NCBI RefSeq assembly: GCF_039621805.1 | Contig: NZ_CP155073.1 | Location: 620,001-684,000 of the forward strand | From: Paraburkholderia sp. PREW-6R | Lineage (GTDB): Bacteria; Pseudomonadota; Gammaproteobacteria; Burkholderiales; Burkholderiaceae | Reading direction: 5' to 3' | Length of the DNA: 64,000 bases | Part shown: piece by piece, positions 9,806 through 18,523 of the stretch | Layout of the letters: every line of letters starts with the position of its first letter | How positions within the stretch are numbered: the first letter of the stretch is position 1 | Program-made: the position numbers and the translations under genes | Notes under the pieces: model-generated | What the model was told of the DNA's origin: nothing | What the model saw: only the letters and a program-made list of their open reading frames with translations | Database searches by the model: none

Positions 9806-10426
9806 ATGGGTAACATAGCCGACGATCCGCACATTGGACGCGTGCCGAAAAGCAACATTGCGCACGACGACGTTCGCGTCATCGACCTGAGCCTCGCCGG
9901 CAAAGGCAACTACCGGGCGAAGCGCGGCGCGCTGATCGAGCTCATCTGGTTCGTGCTCGAAGCATGTGTGATCAACAACAAACTGCTGCCTTTTTCCGGC
10001 GTGCGCGTCGCGCTGCTGCGCCTGTTCGGCGCGAAGATCGGTACCGGCTGCCGCTTCGTGCATCCGGTGCGCGTGAAGGCGCCCTGGAATCTCGAAGTCG
10101 GCGACAAATGCTGGTTCGGCGTGGATGTGTGGATCTACAACCAGGCCCCGATCCGCATCGGTTCGAATGTCTGCATCTCCCAAGGCACGTTCCTCACGGC
10201 CGGCTCCCACGACATGAGCACGACGATGGATCTGCGCGTCGCGCCGATCGTGATCGAAGACGGTGTCTGGATCACGTCGAAATGTGTCGTGCAGATGGGC
10301 GTGACCATCGGACGCTCCGCCGTCGTGACGCCGATGTCCGTCGTGCATCGGTCACTCGAACCGGGGGGCGTGTATGGCGGAAATCCTTGCCGTTTCATCC
10401 GCAACCGTTTTGATTCCGTTGCCTGA
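9806..10426 (+). CDS. WcaF-like polysaccharide O-acetyltransferase
   Basis: 206 residues. The C-terminal two thirds form a left-handed beta-helix with hexapeptide repeats (IGTGCRF, VGDKCWFGVDVWIYN, IGSNVCISQGTFL, IEDGVWITSKCVVQMGVTIG). The catalytic histidine is probably in TAGSHDMS. This matches the WcaF subgroup that O-acetylates colanic acid sugars with acetyl-CoA in the cytoplasm. ATG 9806 is preceded by GGAGAAAGCTG. It is the first plus-strand gene after the antisense secreted-protein gene, so it needs read-through or its own promoter in 9621-9805. The exact acceptor is unknown. Confidence 0.88.
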   Translation: MGNIADDPHIGRVPKSNIAHDDVRVIDLSLAGKGNYRAKRGALIELIWFVLEACVINNKLLPFSGVRVALLRLFGAKIGTGCRFVHPVRVKAPWNLEVGDKCWFGVDVWIYNQAPIRIGSNVCISQGTFLTAGSHDMSTTMDLRVAPIVIEDGVWITSKCVVQMGVTIGRSAVVTPMSVVHRSLEPGGVYGGNPCRFIRNRFDSVA

Positions 10427-10651
10427 AGCACAGAAGAATAGCCAGATTATTTATACGCTTGAATGGCCCGGGTCGTGACGGTTAAAGGCAGTCGTCGCGA
10501 ATCGGCTCGAGACCGGTATTGGCCGGTTGCACCCGGGGCGGCCCGGATATTCTGGCCGGTCACGACGTTTGCGCGAAGGCGCCCAGCCAGGACTGGCGCG
10601 CGGTCGTCGCAACGCACCCAAGACATGCATGAAGAAGATGGGGAGTAGGGG

Positions 10652-12388
10652 ATGTTCATCGATACTCGCACTGTTGAGCAAAACTCGGTTGTTGAAACAA
10701 CGGTCTGCATCATCGGGGGTGGTGTTGCAGGCATTACGCTCGCGCTGGAAATGTCGCGTGCAGGCGTCGACACATGCCTGCTCGAAAGCGGCGGATTTGC
10801 GCCCGATGACGAAACCCGCGATCTGTATCGCGGCGAAAACACCGGGCTCCCCTACCGATTCGCCGACGGCTCGCGCAGCCGCTATTTCGGCGGCAGCAGC
10901 AACTGCTGGGGCGGTTGGTGTCGGCCGCTCGATCCGTGGGATTTCGAGAAGCGCGACTGGATTCCGCATAGCGGCTGGCCATTTGGCCTCGACGAACTTG
11001 CGCCCTATTACGCACGCACGCATCAGCTGTTGCAACTCGGCCCGCAGAATTTCGACCCCGCTTACTGGGAGCGCGAAATTGGCCGTCCCGATGTGCGCCG
11101 CATTCCGCTGAGCACCGGTGATCTGCGCGACACCGTTGCGCAATTCAGCCCACCGTTGCGCTTTGGCAAGGTGTATCGCGACGAACTCGCCAATTCGAAA
11201 CGCGTTCGCGTGTTTCTGCATGCCAATGTGCTCAACATCGACGCCAATCCGCAAGGCACGTCGATCACCCGCGTGAAGGTCGGCACGTTCACCGGGCGAC
11301 GTATCTCGGTGTCCGCCAAGATTTTCGTGCTGGCTACGGGCGGCATCGAGAACGCGCGGTTGCTGCTCGCTTCGAACAACGTGCAGGCCGCGGGTCTCGG
11401 CAATGCAAACGATCTGGTGGGCCGCTACTTCATGGACCACCCGCGCATGATGTCGGGCAAGGTCCGGATGCGTCCGGGCGTTGCGCGCAACAAGCTGTAC
11501 GACATCAAGTATCACTACCAGAACGTCGCGGTGTCCGCGCACGGCACGAAGATTTCTTCGCAGTTCGCGCCCACCGAGCAGTGGATGAAGCGCGAGCAGC
11601 TGCTGAACTCGCGCGTGTGGCTCTATTCGCGCTGGTATGGCGAGGGCAGCGCAGGCTCGGAGGCGCTGATCCGCTGCAAGGAAGCGCTGATGGGCAAGGA
11701 TCAGCCCGGCCGCAGCATGAAGGCCGATATCGCGACCATGGCCGCGCATCCGCTCGACACGGTGGGTTTTGGTTTGACGCGGCTGTTGCAGTGGCCTGCG
11801 CTGATCACGGGCGTGACGTTGCAGGCGATCGTCGAGGCCGTGCCCGACCCGGACAGCCGGGTCACGCTGTCACCCGACAAGCGGGACCGCTTCGGCATGC
11901 CGCGCGTCCGCGTGGACTGGCGCCTCGGCGATCAGGTGCAGCGCACGTTCGACAAGACGTTCGGGTTGCTCGCGCAGGAGTTGCAACTGTCGGGCGTGGC
12001 GGACACGGTACTGGATGCGCCGCTCGAAGGCCGCACCTGGCCTGCGAAGCTCGAAGGGACGTGGCACCACATGGGCACGACCCGCATGCACGATTCGCCG
12101 CGCGAGGGCGTGGTCGATCGCAACTGCAAGGTACACGGGATGAGCAACCTGTATATCGGCGGCAGCTCGATCTTTCCGACGGTGGGTGCGAATTTCCCGA
12201 CCATCACGATTGCCGCGCTGTCGTTGCGTCTGGCGGGTCATCTGGTCAAGCAGCTCGATTTGCCGGATGTGATCGGCAATACGCGTTACGAGGCCGCGAA
12301 CAGTTCGTCCATGTCGATACAGTCGCCGCACGTGGACACACTGCCGATCGCCGCAGCCACGCTGACGCCGTTGATGAAGGAGCAGTGA
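10652..12388 (+). CDS. GMC-family FAD-dependent oxidoreductase
   Basis: 578 residues. The FAD dinucleotide motif is IIGGGVAGITLALE (residues 20-33), followed by LLESGG. The C-terminal GMC domain has HHMGTTRMHDSP and GGSSIFPTVGANFPTITIA, the expected His/Asn active-site region. There is no signal peptide, so it should be cytoplasmic. GMC enzymes oxidise alcohols such as glucose or choline. Within an EPS cluster it may oxidise a sugar or lipid-linked intermediate, but the substrate cannot be deduced. A 225-bp spacer precedes it, with a GGGGAG site just before the ATG. It is followed by a terminator facing a convergent gene. Confidence 0.88.
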   Translation: MFIDTRTVEQNSVVETTVCIIGGGVAGITLALEMSRAGVDTCLLESGGFAPDDETRDLYRGENTGLPYRFADGSRSRYFGGSSNCWGGWCRPLDPWDFEKRDWIPHSGWPFGLDELAPYYARTHQLLQLGPQNFDPAYWEREIGRPDVRRIPLSTGDLRDTVAQFSPPLRFGKVYRDELANSKRVRVFLHANVLNIDANPQGTSITRVKVGTFTGRRISVSAKIFVLATGGIENARLLLASNNVQAAGLGNANDLVGRYFMDHPRMMSGKVRMRPGVARNKLYDIKYHYQNVAVSAHGTKISSQFAPTEQWMKREQLLNSRVWLYSRWYGEGSAGSEALIRCKEALMGKDQPGRSMKADIATMAAHPLDTVGFGLTRLLQWPALITGVTLQAIVEAVPDPDSRVTLSPDKRDRFGMPRVRVDWRLGDQVQRTFDKTFGLLAQELQLSGVADTVLDAPLEGRTWPAKLEGTWHHMGTTRMHDSPREGVVDRNCKVHGMSNLYIGGSSIFPTVGANFPTITIAALSLRLAGHLVKQLDLPDVIGNTRYEAANSSSMSIQSPHVDTLPIAAATLTPLMKEQ

Positions 12389-12490
12389 ACGCTGCAGAAG
12401 AAGCGAGGGCGTGTGCGCGGTCGGCACCCGCCCTTGCGCGTTTTTACGGGGTCAGGATGTGATGCTGCGGTGAAAACGGCAGCGCAGGAA

Positions 12491-12521
12491 CGAAAAGGGC
12501 CGCTTCATGCGGCCCTTTTCG
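12491..12521. terminator. Bidirectional intrinsic terminator
   Basis: CGAAAAGGGCCGC (12491-12503) pairs perfectly with GCGGCCCTTTTCG (12509-12521) around TTCAT. The stem has A/T-rich flanks, so either strand yields a hairpin followed by U residues. It separates the GMC oxidoreductase from the convergent minus-strand glycosyltransferase. Confidence 0.88.
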
Positions 12522-12540
12522 TATCCGGCGGTCAGCGGTG

Positions 12541-13755
12541 TCAGCGGCCTTGCGGCGTCGCCTCGCGAAACGTGGTGAGTGGAGCGGGATGGCGGTCGTC
12601 GTGACCGCCATTCGTTTCCAGCAAAGCGGTCAATGCGGCCGCCATCGTTTCGATCCTGAAGCGCGAATTGAACGTGCGAGCAGCCTGCACGCGCATGGCC
12701 TCACGCGCCGCGCGATCCATTTCGAGCCAGCGCAGCAGATTCTTTTCCGTGCCGTCGACGGTATCCGCGGCTACCAGCCCCGCACCGTCCATATCGATTT
12801 CGCGCCACACGTTGACCTTGTCGGAGATCAGCGCTGGCAGTCCGCAGCCGAGCGCTTCCGCCACGGCCACACCGAAGTTTTCCTGATGCGAAGGCAGCAC
12901 GAACACGTCGCTCGCATGGAAAGCGCCCCACTTGAGCTCACCTTGCAGCATGCCGGGCAGGCTGACTCGCTGCGAGATGCCGGCAGCCTTCGCTTGCGCG
13001 CGCAGGCTGGTCATCCAGCCGGTTTCATCGGGACCGGCGATCACCAGATGCAGCGCCGGATCGCGGTTCGCCACGCGCGCAAATGCGTCGATCAGCAGAT
13101 CGCAGCCTTTTTTAGCATGCACCCGTCCGAGAAACAGCACGATCCGCTTGTCACGCAAATCCGGCATTTTTTTCAGGAATGCTTCGCGCACGGCTGCCGC
13201 GTCGAGCGGCGGAACGATCGTGCCGAATGGCACGATGCGTTCGTTTGCCCGATAGAGCCAGAACGATTCGCGTGCGCGGGTTCGCTCTTCTTCCGTCGTG
13301 AAGATGACGGCACGTGCGTCGCGCAGCACGCGATATTCGGCCCACGGCCAGTACAACCACTTCTTCAGATGCTTGAGGGGATAGGCCTGCTTGAACCACG
13401 GGTCGAGCATGCCATGCGCGTACACGTAGTAAGGCACGTTGCTGTTGCGCAGCGCTTTCCACGCTGCGAGACCGTGATACTGCCAAAGCCCGTGGACGAT
13501 GACGGCGTCGAAGCGGCGGGCGTTCTCGGCGATCCACGGCGCAAGGCGCTCGCTGTAGCTGTAGCGGTTGCGCGTCGGCCCGAACGCATGCACTGGAAAC
13601 GGAAACGCGGCGAGGTAGGTCGCGCCGGGCGTGTCGCACGTTGCGACCTCGATCGTATGGCCGGCTGCCTGCATTGCCACGCCACTGCGGCTAACGCCTT
13701 CAACCGGACCGCCGTCGCGCGGGTCGACACTTGCAAGAAGGTGGAGGATTTTCAT
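12541..13755 (-). CDS. GT4-family glycosyltransferase
   Basis: 404 residues on the minus strand from ATG 13755 (MKILHLLASVDPRDGGPVEG). It is a GT-B glycosyltransferase. The donor site contains IVLFLGRVHAKKGCDLLIDA and SHQENFGVAVAEALGCGLP, with the EX7E pair present. The N-terminal acceptor half includes IVHGLWQYHGLAAWKAL, seen in several EPS GT4 enzymes. Its start overlaps the stop of the upstream polymerase gene by 4 bases (ATGA), so the two are probably co-translated. The donor sugar is unknown. Confidence 0.9.
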   Translation of the reverse strand: MKILHLLASVDPRDGGPVEGVSRSGVAMQAAGHTIEVATCDTPGATYLAAFPFPVHAFGPTRNRYSYSERLAPWIAENARRFDAVIVHGLWQYHGLAAWKALRNSNVPYYVYAHGMLDPWFKQAYPLKHLKKWLYWPWAEYRVLRDARAVIFTTEEERTRARESFWLYRANERIVPFGTIVPPLDAAAVREAFLKKMPDLRDKRIVLFLGRVHAKKGCDLLIDAFARVANRDPALHLVIAGPDETGWMTSLRAQAKAAGISQRVSLPGMLQGELKWGAFHASDVFVLPSHQENFGVAVAEALGCGLPALISDKVNVWREIDMDGAGLVAADTVDGTEKNLLRWLEMDRAAREAMRVQAARTFNSRFRIETMAAALTALLETNGGHDDRHPAPLTTFREATPQGR

Positions 13756-15257
13756 CGCGCGATATTGGGTCGGTTGCTGTGATGGCGCGGCGCGTTGTGC
13801 GGCACGATCGCCCCGAAATGATTGCTGCCTGACGAGTCCGGCGCTCCATCGCTGACGGTACGCGTCATGCCGAGCGCAGCCGGAAGGTCGGGGCGGCCCA
13901 TGCCCGGATAAATGCGGTCGGGCTGCGCGGGCATCATGCCCGGGCGCGGCGGTCGGGGCCGCGGTGCACGTTTGGTCCGCGCGGGCAACGCGCGCTGCAG
14001 GCGCGCATAGGTGGCCACCATCAATCCGAGCGCCACGCCGAAAACCAGCCCGGAAAATCGTGGCCCGAGCGGATTGCCGCCAATCGACGTTGCCGGCAGC
14101 GCCGCAAACAGCATGATCGCGCGGCCGAGAACCGGCAGCAAAGGCGCGTCCGGTACGACCGAGCGCCAGTGACGGTAGGCGAAGAAGCACACGGCCAGCG
14201 CGGCGAGCGTAGCGAGCGGCATGCCGATGCCGAACAACAGACCGCCTGCGAAGAACTGATAGACCCAGAAGTTGTGACCGGCGGCCCATTCGTTGATCGC
14301 GTAGAAGTCCTGCTCGCTGATCTGGCCGGCGAGGTCCGGCAGATAAAGCGGGGAGTAGCGATAGTAATGTCCATAGCCCTCGCCGAAGAGCACCGTCTCG
14401 GGCGACTGTGTGACCTGGTCGTACTGATCGCGCATTTCCGCGAGGCGGGTGATCGTGGTTGGATCCTTGCCGGTCTTCGTTTCTTCCGACGCGAAAATGC
14501 GCTGTGTCCAGTGGTCGGCCACCGTCGGAAAGCTCAGCGCGGCGACGCCGGCCACGCCCGCGAGCACTGCGCCGACGAGCAGGCCGCGCGTGACCGCGCG
14601 CCACATGTGCTGCGCGGACGGTGCGCTCATCGCCAGTGCGATCACGAAGAGCAGTACGGTGCCCACCAGCAGACTGCGGGTGACGCTCAGCAGTTCGAAC
14701 AGGATCGTGGCGAGGAAGGTCAACACTGAAATCAGCGTGTAGCGCCGCGCGACGACGAATTCGTGCAGCAACACGCCTTGCAGTCCGAGCAGCGTGACCG
14801 AGATGATCCGATAGCGCACGTCCTCCAGATCACCGCCCGTCGCCATGCCGTAGCCGAACGTGAAGAGGGCGCTGATCACGTTGGCGACGAACAGTGCCCT
14901 TTCGAACTGCGAGATCCGGTATTCGCTCCACGGGCGGCACGCCACCAGATAACCCAGCAGGAACAGCACGAAAGGCAGCAGCGTGCGCAGGTAGTTGCCC
15001 GTGTCGTTGTCCTGAAGGATCTGGGCAACAATGCTGCCCGCCACACACAGCATCAGACTGGACGTGACGACCGTTCGCAGCGTGGAACGCTCGCGAAAAC
15101 GCGGAGCGATCAGATAAAGGGCTAGGCCTGCTGCAAAGGCCGGAATAACGAAAACGAACTGGATCAGGTGGCCCGTGTTGGCGTCGGTGGCTTTATAGTC
15201 AAACGCAAGTGGTATCAGAAAGATCCATATCCACGGCGTTGCGTACTGATGGCGCAT
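13752..15257 (-). CDS. Wzy-like polysaccharide polymerase
   Basis: 501 residues starting at ATG 15257 behind GGAGGAAT. There are about 11 hydrophobic helices, with a large soluble loop (around ERIFASEETKTGKDP to YAINEWAAGHNFWV) before the last helices, the usual layout of O-antigen/EPS polymerases. GYGHYYRYSP and the HNFWVYQ segment resemble the conserved loop of the Wzy_C/O-antigen ligase family. The C-terminal ~80 residues are Pro/Arg-rich and probably disordered. In a Wza-Wzc-Wzx context it would join repeat units at the periplasmic face. Polymerase rather than ligase is inferred from context. Confidence 0.82.
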   Translation of the reverse strand: MRHQYATPWIWIFLIPLAFDYKATDANTGHLIQFVFVIPAFAAGLALYLIAPRFRERSTLRTVVTSSLMLCVAGSIVAQILQDNDTGNYLRTLLPFVLFLLGYLVACRPWSEYRISQFERALFVANVISALFTFGYGMATGGDLEDVRYRIISVTLLGLQGVLLHEFVVARRYTLISVLTFLATILFELLSVTRSLLVGTVLLFVIALAMSAPSAQHMWRAVTRGLLVGAVLAGVAGVAALSFPTVADHWTQRIFASEETKTGKDPTTITRLAEMRDQYDQVTQSPETVLFGEGYGHYYRYSPLYLPDLAGQISEQDFYAINEWAAGHNFWVYQFFAGGLLFGIGMPLATLAALAVCFFAYRHWRSVVPDAPLLPVLGRAIMLFAALPATSIGGNPLGPRFSGLVFGVALGLMVATYARLQRALPARTKRAPRPRPPRPGMMPAQPDRIYPGMGRPDLPAALGMTRTVSDGAPDSSGSNHFGAIVPHNAPRHHSNRPNIAR

Positions 15258-15593
15258 TGTTGATTCCTCCCCGTTGCGGTTCATTCGCCGCCGGTCTGTT
15301 GCGGACGGTCTCACATAGATTCATTGTGCGGGAATCGCCCGTCGTGGATGTTGGGTTAACCACGTTCGTCACCAATTGCCTGGGTTCTGGCGACACTGGC
15401 AAGGGTATGCTCTGCAAGACGCGCGCACACTGGAACAGGTTGTCGGTCAATACCTTGAAGTTGGCGCACACGCGCGCATGGCGCCGCCGAATATGCAGAA
15501 AGGGCTTCGTGCCCTCGGAATCGACAGGGACCATTTTGCATGGGATTGGAAGCAGGCGCTCAGCGTCAACTCCGATCGACAGGGGAGAACAAC
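15258..15593. promoter_or_regulatory. 336-bp divergent intergenic region
   Basis: This spacer separates the minus-strand polymerase gene from the plus-strand acyltransferase and must carry both promoters. I see strong ribosome sites at each end (GGAGGAAT on the minus strand, AGGGGAG at 15581-15587). I could not identify a convincing -35/-10 pair or sigma54 site. TGGCAAGGGTATGCT near 15393 resembles a sigma54 site, but its GG-GC spacing is one base short. Confidence 0.5.
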
Positions 15594-16856
15594 ATGAAAT
15601 TAGTCGGCGGGTCGGGACCTGCAAAAGCGGACCGGGCAATCGAGCTCGACTTCGTCCGGGGTATCGCGATCATCGCGGTGATGGGCTTTCACTTTCATGC
15701 TGTTCACACCGGTAATGTCCTGATTCAGATCATCGAGTATCCGCTGAAGAACTTCGGCCGTGAAGGCGTCAATCTGTTCTTCACGCTGAGCGGCTTTCTG
15801 GTTGGCGGCCTGTTGCTTCGACAGTACTCGGAAAAAGGCCACGTCGACGCGAAACGCTTTATCATCCGGCGGATTTTCCGCATCTGGCCTGCTTATTACG
15901 TGCTGATTGCGTTCCATGTACTGGCGGGGCGCCATCCGTTGAACAGCTTTCTGTTCCAGAACCTGACCCATCTGCAGAACTATCTCGGCACTTCCATTTC
16001 GCAGACATGGAGTCTCGCGGTCGAAGAACATTTCTATCTCGTGCTGCCTGCGCTTTTGCTGCTGTTCGCCCGGATGCGACTGCGCGCGTGGACCATTGTG
16101 GGCATTCTCAGCGGGATCTGTGCGGTAGTGCTCATAGCGCGCTGTTTTGCGGTGGCGGGCGGCGACCTCGATGGCGCATTTGCCTATACGCAATACCGTA
16201 TCGACAGTTTGCTCGTCGGCGTGATTCTCGCGGCGATCTACTGGATGAAGCCGGAAGTCTACAAACAGATCGCGCAGCGCAAGTGGATGCTGCTCACTGC
16301 GGTGGCGCTGCTTTGCGCATGGCTTGCGTTCGCGACGAAGAACCTCGCGCTCGACGAAAGCGTCGGCTACACGATTCAGGCCATCGGCTTTGCAGCGTTG
16401 ATCATGTTCACGCTGCAGTACTCGGGTTCGTTGCGCAAGACGTGGCTGTATCGCGGCGTAGCGTGGATCGGTCTCTACTCCTATGGAATCTACCTGTGGC
16501 ACTCGCTTGCGCTCGCGCCTGGCGACATGGTGATCCGCAAGGCGACTGCGCTCGGTCTTCCGCCGAGCGCGATCTGGATCGTCGCGCTGACGTTCCAGTT
16601 CGCCTTTGCGATTTTCATTGGTTACGCTACGACGCGTGCAATCGAGTATCCGTTCCTGCTGTTGCGCAACAAACTGTTCCCGGTGAAGCGCAGCAGCGCG
16701 GTGCGTGACGACGCGCTGCCGGCTGCGGAGGACACAGCGCCGGTCGTTGCCAATGAGGTCGCCACTGTGCGCGAGGAAACGCCGCAAGCAGCGCGCGAGG
16801 AGACGCCGCTCGTCCATCAGGATTTACCGCCGGTAGCGGGCGGGCAGTTATCCTGA
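15594..16856 (+). CDS. Acyltransferase-3 family membrane protein
   Basis: 420 residues starting at ATG 15594. About ten membrane helices follow the family pattern: RGIAIIAVMGFHFHAVH carries the catalytic-type His, then FFTLSGFLVGGLL, then QTWSLAVEEHFYL. These integral enzymes (PF01757) O-acylate surface glycans using cytosolic acyl-CoA. The last ~55 residues form a charged Glu/Ala/Pro-rich tail that looks disordered. It is a single-gene unit in the EPS locus and together with the WcaF-like protein suggests more than one acyl decoration. The acyl group and target are unknown. Confidence 0.88.
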   Translation: MKLVGGSGPAKADRAIELDFVRGIAIIAVMGFHFHAVHTGNVLIQIIEYPLKNFGREGVNLFFTLSGFLVGGLLLRQYSEKGHVDAKRFIIRRIFRIWPAYYVLIAFHVLAGRHPLNSFLFQNLTHLQNYLGTSISQTWSLAVEEHFYLVLPALLLLFARMRLRAWTIVGILSGICAVVLIARCFAVAGGDLDGAFAYTQYRIDSLLVGVILAAIYWMKPEVYKQIAQRKWMLLTAVALLCAWLAFATKNLALDESVGYTIQAIGFAALIMFTLQYSGSLRKTWLYRGVAWIGLYSYGIYLWHSLALAPGDMVIRKATALGLPPSAIWIVALTFQFAFAIFIGYATTRAIEYPFLLLRNKLFPVKRSSAVRDDALPAAEDTAPVVANEVATVREETPQAAREETPLVHQDLPPVAGGQLS

Positions 16857-16909
16857 TGATCGTGCTACGCCGGCAACGGCGCCAGATTGCGTTATAGCGT
16901 CAAAAACAG

Positions 16910-16934
16910 ATCGGCCGTCGCATTGACGGCCGAT
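16910..16934. terminator. Hairpin terminator between convergent genes
   Basis: ATCGGCCGTC (16910-16919) pairs with GACGGCCGAT (16925-16934) around GCATT. On the minus strand it is followed by CTGTTTTTG, a good U-tract for the glycosyltransferase gene ending at 16996. On the plus strand the tract (TGTATTTC) is weaker. Confidence 0.75.
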
Positions 16935-16995
16935 TGTATTTCAGGGACCCGTAGCGGCGATCCGGCTTGCGGATCGGCGTACGAATCAGCTCGGC

Positions 16996-18201
16996 TCAGG
17001 CCATCTGCTGAAGCAGCGTCTGCTTGAACTGGCCGAGCGTGTGGCGCGACATCAGGTCTTCACGCGCCGGGGGCACGTGTTGCGGTTCATGCGGCCACGA
17101 CGTCATTGTCTCGGTGATCGCCTTGCCGATCGAAGCCGAACTCAGGTCGCTCATCACCGGTCCCAACTCGCAGCGCCGGCTGAACCAGCCGATCAGACCA
17201 TCTTCGGTGGCGATCACGGGCTTGCCGAACCGGTAAGCCTGCACGAGCACGCCGCTCATGCCGTAGTGACCTTTGTAGCCGAGCCAGACGGCGTCGCAGG
17301 CGGAAAAGAGATCGCGCTCCATCTCGTTCGAAATGAACGAATCGAGCACGACGGGCGGCGGGTTCAGACTGCGGATGTGATTGCGCATGAAGTGCCGCGT
17401 GCCCGCGTCCTGCTCGCCTGCCACGATCAGCGCGGGAGCTTTGTCCATCCGTGTGAGCGCATGAACGAGTTCGTAGATGCCCTTCCTTTCCGTAATGGCG
17501 CCGTACACGAGCAGATATCGCTGATCGGGCGCGAGGCCGAGACGCGCGCGCGCCAGCGCCGGATCTTCGGCATGTTCATCGGGAAATGGGTCGGCCACGT
17601 AGGCCACTTTCGCGCTGCCTTTCGATGCATGACGCGCGGCCCATTCCGGCAACGTGGGATCGATCGTCAGCAACGTGCGCAAGCCCGTGGTGCGGACCGC
17701 ACGCCGGAAAATAAGCGCCTTGATCGCGTTGACGAGCGGACGGTCGGGCGCCTTGATGCCCACCTTGTGATGATGAAAGGTCGAGCGCATGGTGATGCCG
17801 ATCCAGGGCGTATCGCCGAATGGCGAACCGAGAAAGGGCAGCCCGTAAAAGAAGTAGTCGGCATAGGGCACGACCACGAGACGGATCGACTGCATGCGGC
17901 TGATGATCTTGTGCACGCGCTTGAAGTAGTGATGAAAGCGCGAGTACTGATTGGAGCCGCGCAGGCTTCTGCGAGGCAGTTCCTCAGGATCGACGAAGGC
18001 GATCTGCTGATCCGGGCGATTAGCCTCGCTGATCTGCCGCGCGAGCCGGTGATCTTCATTCGCGCATTCAGTGACGAAAATGCACGGATAGCCCGCCTCG
18101 GCGCACGCTTGCATGGTCCACTCGACATAGCGCCAGCGATGCCCCGTGAGATTGGGTTCCACTATCAGGACGTAGTCTTGTTCCATCGCGTCGGTCGCCA
18201 T
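16996..18201 (-). CDS. Glycosyltransferase, GT-B fold
   Basis: 401 residues on the minus strand. The C-terminal half has YLLVYGAITERKGIYELVHAL and a donor-site region GHYGMSGVLVQAYRFGKPVIA, so a GT1/GT4-like GT-B fold is likely. The usual first Glu of the EX7E pair is not present. The N-terminal half (LIVEPNLTGHRWRYVEWTM) is unusual and not assigned to a subfamily. It is a monocistronic unit divergent from the flippase gene. The start is ATG 18201; ATG 18186 is an alternative, as neither has a strong ribosome site. It probably adds one EPS sugar. Confidence 0.8.
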   Translation of the reverse strand: MATDAMEQDYVLIVEPNLTGHRWRYVEWTMQACAEAGYPCIFVTECANEDHRLARQISEANRPDQQIAFVDPEELPRRSLRGSNQYSRFHHYFKRVHKIISRMQSIRLVVVPYADYFFYGLPFLGSPFGDTPWIGITMRSTFHHHKVGIKAPDRPLVNAIKALIFRRAVRTTGLRTLLTIDPTLPEWAARHASKGSAKVAYVADPFPDEHAEDPALARARLGLAPDQRYLLVYGAITERKGIYELVHALTRMDKAPALIVAGEQDAGTRHFMRNHIRSLNPPPVVLDSFISNEMERDLFSACDAVWLGYKGHYGMSGVLVQAYRFGKPVIATEDGLIGWFSRRCELGPVMSDLSSASIGKAITETMTSWPHEPQHVPPAREDLMSRHTLGQFKQTLLQQMA

Positions 18202-18523
18202 ATTCGTTGTTCGAGATTGCCCATGCGCAGCCCTTCCAGCTGCGCTAGCAGAACAACGTTAGCACTGCCCGACGCGCATGAAACTGTCCATTTGAGCCGC
18301 TCTGTGGGTCAACGTACTAGCGGCCGCTGGTCGAGGCCGAACCGGCCTAGTTGATGGCGGTTGTCGGCGATTGTCTCGCGGTAAGGTCGTGGCTAGTGTT
18401 CGATCAAAACTTCGCCAGCTTGCTGGTGTGACCTAACTCATTATGCGCCGACGGCGTTCGCAGCGATGCTCGACATCCTCGCTGCGCAACCGATCGCGGC
18501 GTTGCGATTCAACGGAGATCAGC
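18202..18523. promoter_or_regulatory. 322-bp divergent intergenic region
   Basis: The spacer between the minus-strand glycosyltransferase and the plus-strand flippase should hold divergent promoters. By eye I found no clear -35/-10 pair and no operator. The upstream in-frame stretch from ATG 18443 encodes an Arg-rich sequence that is probably not translated. Confidence 0.4.

Noticed and set aside
15385..15410. Possible sigma54 promoter in the divergent spacer upstream of the acyltransferase
   Set aside because: TGGCAAGGGTATGCT has 9 rather than 10 bases between GG and GC and lacks the TTGC half.
18443..18523. Upstream extension of the flippase gene from ATG 18443
   Set aside because: Arg/Ser-rich residues not typical of flippases, and the TTG at 18524 has a clear ribosome site.
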